Shown: one piece after another, positions 1 through 9,537 of the stretch
Numbering within the stretch: the stretch's first letter is position 1
Layout of the letters: each line of letters opens with the position of its first letter
Assembly (NCBI GenBank): GCA_034696485.1
Contig: JAQIWT010001242.1
Span: 1-11,719, forward strand
Direction: 5' to 3'
DNA length: 11,719 nucleotides
Origin: Isohypsibius dastychi
Taxonomy: Eukaryota; Tardigrada; Eutardigrada; Parachela; Isohypsibiidae
The notes under the pieces: model-generated
Databases searched by the model: none
What the model saw: only the letters and a program-made list of their open reading frames with translations
Told to the model about the DNA's origin: nothing
Made by a program: the position numbers and the translations under genes

Positions 1-1319
<1,319 letters not shown>

Positions 1320-1583
1320 ATCGCTATCAGAGATGGTAATTTATTTTCGTTTTTTTCAATTTACAAGTTTACAAATTTAATTCACGCGAACTGGATATGT
1401 TGTGATCAAAGAACGATAAGAAAATATAAAATACGAAACATGGTTGGAAGGACATAAGTAAGCTGCAATTTTCAAATAAGACTGAACAGCCAATTAAGAG
1501 AACATGGTTAAAATGCTGCTGTACGGAAGGAAACCCGTGTAAAACCATAACTAATTAACAAATTACGGTGGCAATCGTACTGC
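1320..1583. other. Shared 3' flank between convergent malic enzyme and WAVE genes
   Basis: AT-rich 264 bp with no coding potential. It must hold the 3' UTRs of both genes. On the minus strand a canonical AATAAA is read at 1345-1340, about 240 nt past the WAVE stop. On the plus strand no AATAAA is present; variant hexamers AATATA (1423-1428) and TATAAA (1425-1430) are the best candidates for the malic enzyme transcript. If both are used, the two mRNAs overlap tail to tail. Confidence 0.6.
1340..1345 (-). terminator. Candidate poly(A) signal AATAAA of the WAVE gene
   Basis: The plus strand reads TTTATT, so the minus strand carries the canonical hexamer AATAAA. It lies downstream of the WAVE stop codon and only about 20 nt beyond the malic enzyme stop on the other strand. 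No transcript evidence is available. Confidence 0.45.
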
Positions 1584-3487
1584 TTAATTGTGTTCGTCCC
1601 ACTCGCTGTCAGCTTCTGTCTCCGATGAAGCATCAGAGTCGGAATGCTGGATAGCCTTGCGTCGCATGATAATTTCAGCTACGCCAAGCAGCGATTTATG
1701 AGTGTCCATTTTGTTCGAATTCTGAGCTTGCTGCTGCTGTTGTTCCACTTTTCTCAAAACAATTCCTGGAAAAAAAAACAAAGTTGGAACACCGAAAGGG
1801 AACAGTCAGTGCGTAAGGCCTCTTACCTTGCCGAATGGAAATCAGTAAATCACTTCGATCAACGACGTTCTGATTGTTAATCTTCATTGGCGGTGGGATG
1901 GCTGACGCACCGGAAGTCACGGAACTAGAAGCCGCCGGCAACACGCCACCAGAGGGCGGCGGGGGAGGCGGTCGAGGACCGGAAGTTCTTACGGCAGAAA
2001 CACCAGCCTCCGGTGGCGGCGGGAAATCCTGATGCACTGGCGGTGAATGTCGACCATGGGAATGCATATCCGGGGGTGGTGGAGGAAAGTTTTCACGAGA
2101 AGGTGTCGAACGTGTCGATGCAGTCGACTGCGGTCCACTTCCGGATGACGGAGGTGCAGGCGGCGGCTGGCTGGGACGTGTGGGAGTCCCACGCAAGTTT
2201 GTTCGCGATGAATCAATCGGTTGCGGAGACATTGCTTGCATACCTCCTGAAACTGGGCCTGCTGCACGATAGTTGACCATTTGAACCGTGTCTTCCAGAA
2301 TAGGCGGATCGACCACATCGTACGAAGGTGGCAAATCCAGTCTTCCCGGCCGGCTCTGACTTCGGATGGTGCCATAACGACCGGGATCATAACTAGCTGC
2401 TGGAGGTACATTGTGATTTGCAGCTCCATAAGGATCAGATGGGTATGGATAACTCGGTGGCGGACTTGCATAATTCTGGTTATTGTTGACTGGAGAAGGC
2501 GCGTAATTTGCCTCTTGAGCTTTGGCTCGCATCGCGTCCAAGTGGCTATTTGGTAGACGCATTTTAGGCACTTTGTTGTCGTTCGGAGTTCTAGCGCGCC
2601 CAGGCTGGAAAGTAGGGTTTGGAGCAAAATTCTATTATGGTAACAGATCAGCTTTCTTACCTTTCTGGATTTATCTGGACGATGTCGATCACCGACTTCC
2701 AGCATTTTCTGCTTCCATAGTTCGAAAAAGTAATCTGGATCGGTGTAGAATTTCAAGCCTTCCTTGCCGTCCGTCCTAAACAAAAATACATCTATAATTT
2801 ATTTAATACACATTGAATTATATTGCTTTCGTCACGCGGTCATTTGCATGCGCGAAATCATACGAAACTGACTAACCTGAACTGATTCAAACGATTTAAC
2901 GGAGGAGGTGGATCGCACAAGTCATAAACATCTTTCATTGCATTCGGTAATGTATCCCGACTGACGACTTGTTGGTCACAATTATTCGAGCTCCGGAAAT
3001 GCTTTCGAATGTTGATATCATGCAGCGTGACTAAATCACAATCAGAAAACGTAAGTCTAGATGAAAACACGCATGAGATAAGGTCGATCCATACATACCC
3101 TCTTCAACATTTGAATCAAGTTGTGTTGCCTTCAGTGAAAGCCTGTCGATGCGATCTTTTAAAGAGCTGCTCCTATGGAGAATGTTCTGCGATTCTGCTG
3201 TCAACTCTGCAACAAATAAAAGCTGCACCGAAGTATACTCGCACACGAAATTATGATATTCCACACAACACTGAAGTTATCAAACGAAAACTGGCTGCAA
3301 ATGCCCACTGTCGATTTATGAACCTACCACAAAAGATATCCTCTGCATGTCTTGATAGGTTACTGAGCTGCATGATGATATTTCCCAGCGCGTTGTTCGA
3401 AACAAATTCCAGTTCATTTTTCACTCCAGGAGGAAGCTTCTCACGACATAGATGAACGGGCTCGACAAGCCGTTTCGTCAGAGGCAT
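1584..3487 (-). CDS. WASF: WAVE/SCAR (WASF family) actin nucleation-promoting factor
   Basis: Subunit of the WAVE regulatory complex, which activates Arp2/3 downstream of Rac in the cytosol at the membrane. Exons (minus strand): 3487-3328, 3206-3099, 3030-2877, 2775-2661, 2604-1827, 1765-1584; 498 aa, somewhat shorter than vertebrate WASF proteins (about 500-560). The start ATG at 3485-3487 gives the family N-terminus MPLTKR, and an in-frame stop lies just upstream. Order: WAVE homology domain (about 1-165) with [60 protein letters not shown] and [16 protein letters not shown]; a short basic stretch (RHRPDKSRK); a Pro-rich region with several runs of 5-7 prolines; WH2 with [11 protein letters not shown] and IVLRKVE (about 425-446); a Q5 run; C region [12 protein letters not shown]; and an acidic tail ending SEWDEHN with Trp494. 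Introns are 121, 68, 101, 56 and 61 nt. The family call is secure; which vertebrate paralogue is nearest is not meaningful here. Confidence 0.96.
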
Positions 3488-3950
3488 ACCGACCACGCAG
3501 AGTTTGAAGAAACTATTGTACAATGTAGTCTACCAAAGATATTTGCTCACACAAAACTACCGAGTCTGCACTCTGCAGACGAACACAAAAGTAAACTTTT
3601 CGTTTTGAAATTTCGAATTTGCGGTTTTGAGGCAGTCAGTCAGGCGGCTCAGTTCAGTTCAGATTCAGATTCAGCTGCGCTAGCTCCAATCGTAGCGCGT
3701 ACGTGAACTTCAGACGGCCAAGTACGATACGCCACGAGGCTACGTACGTCCAATCCAACGTGTGTGCGTAAATTTGCAGACAGCACCTCAAACGACATTT
3801 GAAATTCGACTTGAACATTTCAACAACACACTCTTACTTTGTTATTTATTTGTTTTCCTGATTTGACCAACAAATTTCGAGTTCTGTTCTATCCCTTTGT
3901 TGTTAAAATATTTGTTACCTCATTTGATCGGCTCGTCCTTTTGCCTGAAG

Positions 3951-4100
3951 GTGAGAATAACGTTTCGGTTGAAAGTGACTGGAGTCCATCATGATGTCAT
4001 GATGTCTGCCAAGTTCGATTTAACGGTCTGGTTGGACTTCTTTGGCAGCATATGTTTTTCTTGTTTCTCTAAGGTAAGAGATCACTGTTTCTCGTTGCAG
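3951..4100 (+). other. Candidate 5' UTR intron of CDC14
   Basis: A good donor, AAG followed by GTGAGA at 3951, pairs with a strong acceptor, CTCGTTGCAG ending at 4100, giving a 150 nt intron. The first coding ATG at 4242 follows 141 nt later, so splicing here would affect only the leader. This is predicted from splice consensus and has no transcript support. A second possible donor (GTAAGA near 4073) lies inside it. Confidence 0.3.
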
Positions 4101-4140
4101 GATTGTTGGATAACCGGTCAGGCGAAGGGACGTTTTTTTC

Positions 4141-4203
4141 ATGTGCAAAGCCCGCTTTTGTTGACAAACAATGTGATGACCTGACTTGGCCTGGATGCCC
4201 TAG
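4141..4203 (+). promoter_or_regulatory. Cluster of four minimal upstream ORFs before CDC14
   Basis: Directly before the CDC14 ATG four upstream ATGs each meet a stop almost at once: 4141-4164 (7 codons plus stop), 4171-4176 (ATG TGA, start-stop), 4176-4184 (ATG ACC TGA) and 4195-4203 (ATG CCC TAG). None is in frame with, or overlaps, the CDC14 coding region. If the transcription start lies upstream of 4141, the leader would restrict ribosome access to the main ATG. Confidence 0.4.
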
Positions 4204-4241
4204 ATTGTAACCGACGTCATAAAAAGTTCACACGGCCTGAA

Positions 4242-6062
4242 ATGACCACTGCTGTTTGCAACAGCGGACGGAAGGGTTCACCGGTGTCCCATCTTGCACG
4301 TCCGTTTGGAGTGGACGAGGATGATCTACTTAACACATGCATCCCTGTTATTCCTGGAGAATTCTATTTTGTTCGCACGAATACGGCTCCGACGGAATCT
4401 GCGAGAATTTCCTGCTTTAGTACGGATTCCGAGCTGGTGTACGATAGCTTCTTTGACGACTTTGGACCGCTGAACATCGCGAAAGTTTATCGTTATTGCG
4501 AACTCCTTGATCGGAAGCTCAAGTCAGATCGTCAGGGAAGAAAACTCGTCCATTTTACAAGTTTAAAAGATGACCGAAAATTCCTCAACGCTGCTTGGCT
4601 TGTTGGTGCCTATTCTATTCTGAAGTTGGATGGATCTCCTTTGGAAGTGCTGCCGCTTCTTGAACGAGCAGCTCAGAGACAATTAATTGGGTTCAGAGAT
4701 GGTTAGTTATTATTTTGTATTTACTATAGCATTATATTATTTGAATTTATATTATATCTTAACTGTGATGTGATATATTATTGTATTATAATATTCAACA
4801 CAATCATCATTTTATAACTGTTTTTTTTGTTTTAGCTTCGTATGGCCCATCAACATATTCCCTCAGCTTGCAAGACTGCCTTTCTGGATTGCACATGGCA
4901 CTTCAGAACAAATTCTTTGACTATGGAGCTTTTGATCTCACGGAATATGAGCACTACGAGCGTGTGGAGTATGGAGATTTCAACTGGATTACTCCCAAGT
5001 TTTTAGCCTTTTGCGGACCACATCAGAAGACGCGAACAGAAGGATATCCGGCGCATGCGCCTGAAGATTATTTTAAGTATTTCAAGGACCACAATGTCAC
5101 CACGATCGTCAGACTAAACAGTCCACAGTATCCTTCGGAGCGCTTTTCTGCGGCTGGATTTGATCACAAGGACCTCATTTTTCCTGATGGTGTCTTCAGT
5201 CGTTGATTCGTATTGGAATACATTTAGCTGACTGCTTTCTTTTCCAGGCACAAGTCCTAGCGAAGATATCCTCTATGAATTCCTGCGGATAGCTGAATCG
5301 GCTTCCGGGGCCGTCGCGGTGCATTGCAAGGCCGGATTAGGAAGAACCGGGACGTTGATAGCGGCTTATTTGATGAAGGTAAATTTTACCCCGAGACAGA
5401 AAATTGGATCCCAGAGTTGCTGAAGTATTTGTTTTCAGCACTATAAATTCACGGCGGCCCAAGCCATTGCATGGACTCGAATTGCACGTCCAGGTAACCA
5501 CTACAAACTATAGTATTATTTGTTATCAACGTTGATTAATATAACTACGGTACTCAGTTTATTTGCATCCTTCCAAAAATTTTGATTCTTCTTTGATATG
5601 ACTTCTTTGATGACATTTATTTCAGGATCGGTGATCGGTGAGCAGCAACACTTCCTCGAAAGTATGAAGGACACACTGTGGGCCGAGGGCGGAAGCGGTC
5701 AGCCATCACGTTTTAAAACTGCCATGCATCCGGCGGAAACGGTGAAAGTGACCTCTACAGTTTCCTCAACGGAAACTGTGGATGAGGAAGGATGTACAAC
5801 GGTAGTGGAAATCGCTGTCATCGAGACCTCCATATCGTCATCCACTGCATCGGAATATGATCCTTCTGGCGATTGTCATGAGGACGAGCTCAAAACTCAA
5901 GGAGACGAACTGAATATGCGCAAAGCTCAAAGATGTAAAGAGAAACCGGTGCCGGACAGGCAGACACGGTCAATGGGCCGTGCTAACATATCCGACGAAA
6001 AACCTGACGTTGTGCCTCTCAAGAAAAAAAAGCAAAAGAAGAAGAAGCTTAAAACCCGGTGA
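4242..6062 (+). CDS. CDC14: CDC14 dual-specificity protein phosphatase
   Basis: Proline-directed phosphoserine phosphatase that reverses Cdk phosphorylation at mitotic exit, and acts at centrosomes and cilia in animals. Exons: 4242-4701, 4836-5189, 5248-5378, 5439-5493, 5626-6062; 478 aa (vertebrate CDC14A is about 600). Domain A (about 40-160): [16 protein letters not shown] and AWLVGAYSI. Domain [42 protein letters not shown], general-acid Asp271 in FPDG, P-loop [11 protein letters not shown] with catalytic Cys298 and Arg304, then [13 protein letters not shown]. Asp and Cys are 27 residues apart, as I recall for CDC14A. The tail after about 345 is short, acidic and Ser/Thr-rich, and ends in a Lys-rich segment (466-478) that could be a nuclear or nucleolar signal. 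The ATG at 4242 is the first in frame after a stop at 4182-4184. Introns are 134, 58, 60 and 132 nt; the exon 2 donor (GTGTCT) is weak but fixed by phase. Confidence 0.96.
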
Positions 6063-6462
6063 AAAATGGTAAGGTCACTTTCACATTTGACAAAGGCAGT
6101 TTACTCATTTTCGTTTTTTTGTAGATCTGGAATCTCTCACGCTGTCAAATTTTTGGCTTTGTGAGCCATCAGGAGCGACTCTGCGGATGTGTTTTTGATG
6201 GGATTTGTATGTTTGATAAGAGCATGCGGGTTGCCGGAGTTTTCTGCACTGGCGTTTCTGAAATTCTGATTGCTTTTATTCTTGTGTCTGACTGTTAGTT
6301 GAGTTCTATTGACTTTTCTGCTTTTTAAGTTATTGTGCTGCAGGTTTTTTCAGCTTTGACGTGAAGTTTTCAAGAAACAGTTTGTGTTTGCAGTCTGCCT
6401 GCTTGTAAATGAATTTGTTCTGTTTAAAAAGAATCTGACTTCAATAAGGTTGAATAAAACTA
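6063..6462 (+). other. CDC14 3' UTR with a candidate intron
   Basis: No coding potential of its own. A 56 nt candidate intron (6069-6124; donor GTAAGG, acceptor TTTTTTTGTAG) starts 6 nt after the CDC14 stop, too close to trigger nonsense-mediated decay under the usual 50-55 nt rule. The rest is T-rich up to the AATAAA at 6453. Confidence 0.45.
6453..6458 (+). terminator. Candidate poly(A) signal AATAAA of CDC14
   Basis: Canonical AATAAA, about 390 nt after the CDC14 stop and about 250 nt before the next start codon. It is the best placed hexamer in this interval. Confidence 0.5.
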
Positions 6463-6711
6463 CTGTCTGTACCTCTCGAAAGTCTGACTACCATAGCACG
6501 ATCCCGCAAAGTGCTCAAAATCGTAGACTCAAATGTTTAAGTATAAGATACCTCCGCTGTACGAATGAACACATGCAGTTTCGAAAGAAGCGTGGGGGGG
6601 GGGCTGGAGTGTAGCTGGAAGGCCATTTCGCCACCGTAATCTGTAAACAAAGCGACCAGTCAGCTGGAAAGTAGATAGAAACCGAGGAAGTCGATACAAC
6701 TGGATCTCACG
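6463..6711 (+). promoter_or_regulatory. CDK5RAP1 promoter and 5' UTR region
   Basis: About 250 bp between the presumed CDC14 poly(A) site and the CDK5RAP1 start. It contains an uninterrupted G10 tract at 6594-6603, which is unusual in this otherwise balanced sequence. No TATA box is evident. No gene is seen. Confidence 0.4.
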
Positions 6712-9433
6712 ATGTTATTCCGGGATATTTTGCTCTTCAGAGTGGAACCCGTATTTCGACGACTATGTTATCGTTGCGTATCGCATCGCCCACAAAGAAC
6801 TCGGACGATACCGCAGGACGGATTAGGACTCGAACATTTCATGTTAAAACCCGCCGAAAGTCCCAGTTTGAGCGACATCCAGCCATCCACAGAATTGTTG
6901 TCCTCTTCAAGTCAACGGAAAGGTACTGCGCAACCTTTTAACTTCCTCGGATGCATATGTACAGTTGTGTTGGTTTAGTCTTCTTCGAGATTCATGGATG
7001 CCAAATGAACAACAGCGATGGTGAAGTCTGCTGGTCTATTCTCAAATCTGCGGGATATCAGAAAACGGACGATCTGTCTCAAGTAATACACTACATTTGT
7101 GTGCAGCTTGATGTGGTCATATTTTTTTCGTTTTCAAGGCTAATGTGGTGTTGATATTGACATGTGCTATTCGGGATTCCGCGGAGGAAAAGATTTGGAA
7201 GAGATTGGATTCGTTTAAGAAACTCAACCGGTTTCGAACTTGTTCCCGCACCCTTCCTCCCTTTAAAGTTGGTCTGCTAGGTATAAATATAAAAGAATAA
7301 TTTGTTTTTATGCGAAAATGCTTGAATACTCTATTTGATGCTAGGTTGTATGGCGGAGCGATTAAAAGAAAAAGTGCTGGAAAAAGAAAAACTTGTTGAT
7401 CTTGTTGTTGGACCAGGTACGACACAACATCAGAACAGTGTTCATTTAGCAATCACTAATCACTATGGTTGAAAAAACGGTTCTAATTTGAAAGTGAGTA
7501 CCCACTAGAGTTTCGTTTATATAGCAAGCTGACGTTTCTTGTTTATACCGTTTGTGTTTATATCGATCTTTGATGGCAGGCGATATTTGATGATGTCATT
7601 GCTCGCTTTATTTAAGAAAATGCATATGTCGTTACTCGTTACCTCAAGTTCTCGTTAAACCGTCTTTACTGCAGATGGCTACCGTAGCCTTCCTTCCCTG
7701 CTCGAAACCGTTTCCTCCGGACAGACTGCAGGTACTTACATCCAATTCTTAATTGTAGAATCATGTTCGGTTTTTGGTTGTAATTCTCTACGGTTTTTGC
7801 AGTGAATGTGCTCCTATCCAAAGAGGAAACATACGCGGATATTGCTCCGGTGCATTTGACAGATTCCCCGGTCACGGCTGTTGTGTAAGGTTTTAGTTGC
7901 TGGAAATGATCCACTTACCAATCTTTAGGAATTAGGTCCATTCAGCGAGGATGTGACAACTTTTGCAGTTTTTGCATTGGTAAGTGCCCATGAATGGAAT
8001 TCATTTGAAGTAAATTAGTGCTGTTGATTGTTGATTGCAGTACCTTTCGTGCGCGGAAAAGAACGCAGTCGCCCAGTGTCGTTCATACTCGATGACATCA
8101 GGCTCCTGTCTGAAAAGGTTAACTTCTTGTAAATAAAAGTTATAGTGCAACTTGGCCATTCACGCGTTTCAGGGTGTCAAAGAAGTGACCCTTCTCGGCC
8201 AGAATGTTAACAGTTACCGAGACCTGTCAGACAGCACTGTGGCGATGAGCACGAGTTCCACAATACCCGGTTTTCGGGAAATTTATAAACCAAAAACTGG
8301 TGGAATTACATTCTGTGACCTCCTTGATCAGGTGTCCAGAGTCGACCCGGAGATGAGGATAAGGTTTCAATCACCGCATCCAAAAGATTTTCCTCTGGAG
8401 GTTCGTACCTTTGTAGCATACACAGTTGGTTGACTACTTGGCTTACGGGTTTTTATTTGTTGAAGGTCCTCCAGTTGATCCGAGACCGTCCAAATGTATG
8501 TAACCAAATCCATCTACCCGCACAAAGTGGGAGCACATCAGTATTGAAATTAATGAGAAGGGGATATTCGCGCGAGACTTATCTTACTTTGGTGAAAAAA
8601 ATCAAGGAAGTAATTCCGGATGTTTCTTTGACGAGCGATATGATTGCGGGTTTCTGTGGGGAATCCGACGAGGACCATGAACAAACACTGGATTTGATAC
8701 GGAAAGTCGGCTACAGCTTTGTTTACTGCTATCCTTACAGCACCCGAGAGGTTAGTCTCCACTTTCAAGCTGGTTTCGCAATAGTGTATATTACTGGAAA
8801 TCATTCTGAATTATCAAATTATTAATAATCTATCCAAATTATTGCAATCGGCATATTATTCAGAATACGAGCGCCCATAAACGGTATGCCGATGATGTAC
8901 CGCTGAATGTTAAAAAAGAAAGAGCTGACGAAATCCAAAGGACCTTCCGGGAAGTCGCAGCGAAAGTGAGCCTCCCCATCTGAGATATGTGTTTTACAGT
9001 TAGTGTAATACATTTGTCGCTTTGTGTCAGGTTAACAGTGGCAAGATTGGATCGCACCAGTTAGTATTAATAGAAAAGGTTGGTAACTGAACGCAAAGAA
9101 ATCAGAATTTCAATAACAGATCACGATGGTTTATAGGATAGTAAAAGATCTTCGGCAGACTTAGAAGGTCGGGTCGATGGAGGAACCAAGGTGATTTTTG
9201 CCAAACCAACGGTTGGAACTGATGCTAGTTTAACACCGGGTGATTATGTTGAAGTTATGGTAAGAGTTTTTTTTTGCAAAGTTTTATATCGACTGTGGTT
9301 ACTCTGGTATTTAAGGTATTTATTTCAGATTGAAAGTGCATCCTCTCAAGTGTTGCATGGCAAGTTTCTCCAGAAAAGCAGCGTGGCCCAGTTTCATTCA
9401 AATTCGTGCGATACAACGCATGGCTCTTTTTAA
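6712..9433 (+). CDS. CDK5RAP1: CDK5RAP1, mitochondrial tRNA methylthiotransferase (MiaB family)
   Basis: Radical-SAM enzyme that converts i6A37 to ms2i6A37 in mitochondrial tRNAs. Exons: 6712-6922, 6979-7082, 7139-7280, 7345-7416, 7675-7731, 7803-7884, 7936-7979, 8041-8117, 8173-8400, 8466-8750, 8864-8965, 9031-9078, 9137-9259, 9329-9433; 559 aa, against about 590-600 in humans. The N-terminus is rich in Arg and hydrophobic residues with few acids, consistent with a mitochondrial presequence. MTTase domain cysteines: Cys78 (HGCQMN), Cys114 (LTCAIR), Cys154 (LLGCMAER). Radical-SAM cluster: [10 protein letters not shown], Cys229/233/236. Then [69 protein letters not shown] and [14 protein letters not shown], and a C-terminal TRAM region (about 470-559; [32 protein letters not shown]). 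All 13 junctions agree in phase; intron 4 is the longest (258 nt). Both Fe-S clusters look intact, so the enzyme should be active. Confidence 0.96.
9319..9324 (-). terminator. Possible poly(A) signal AATAAA for the Vestigial-like gene
   Basis: Plus strand TTTATT, minus strand AATAAA, 214 nt past the Vestigial-like stop. It overlaps the acceptor tract of the last CDK5RAP1 intron, so it may be only a by-product of that T-rich tract. Confidence 0.25.
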
Positions 9434-9537
9434 TGACAAGTATACATTGAGACTTCTAGTTTACCAGTTTCGTCGCTTCTTTCGAATTTGAGTGATCTGA
9501 TCGGTTGAAATAACAAAAGATTGAACAAAGTGATGAT
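9434..9537. other. 104 bp gap between convergent CDK5RAP1 and Vestigial-like stops
   Basis: No AATAAA is present on either strand in this gap. The nearest minus-strand AATAAA is at 9324-9319, inside the last CDK5RAP1 intron, so the 3' UTR of one or both genes probably runs into the other gene. Confidence 0.5.

Larger units (their letters stand above)
3488..4241. promoter_or_regulatory. Divergent promoter region between WAVE and CDC14
   Basis: 754 bp separate the two start codons and hold both 5' UTRs. Seen: a CAGT/TTCAGA-type short-period repeat at 3633-3675, which contains TCAGT strings resembling the arthropod initiator; two CCAAT boxes at 3686-3690 and 3750-3754; TACGTG at 3700-3705 and the perfect palindrome ACGTACGT at 3742-3749; and an ACGTCA (CRE/ATF-like) core at 4214-4219 just before the CDC14 start. 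There is no clear TATA box. The 95-codon open frame at 3897-4184 has no family resemblance and is judged chance. Motif functions are inference from consensus only. Confidence 0.55.

Noticed and set aside
2013-2783. Several open frames of 85-264 codons over the WAVE Pro-rich exon
   Set aside because: They are other-frame shadows of the long GC-biased WAVE exon; only the 2604-1827 minus frame gives the Pro-rich and WH2 sequence.
3981-4005. CATGATGT direct repeat and CATCATGATG palindrome
   Set aside because: Very short low-complexity sequence; chance is sufficient and there is no link to a known element.
3897-4184. 95-codon plus-strand open frame upstream of CDC14
   Set aside because: No family resemblance, no continuity with CDC14 (a stop separates them), and it spans a candidate intron in the leader.
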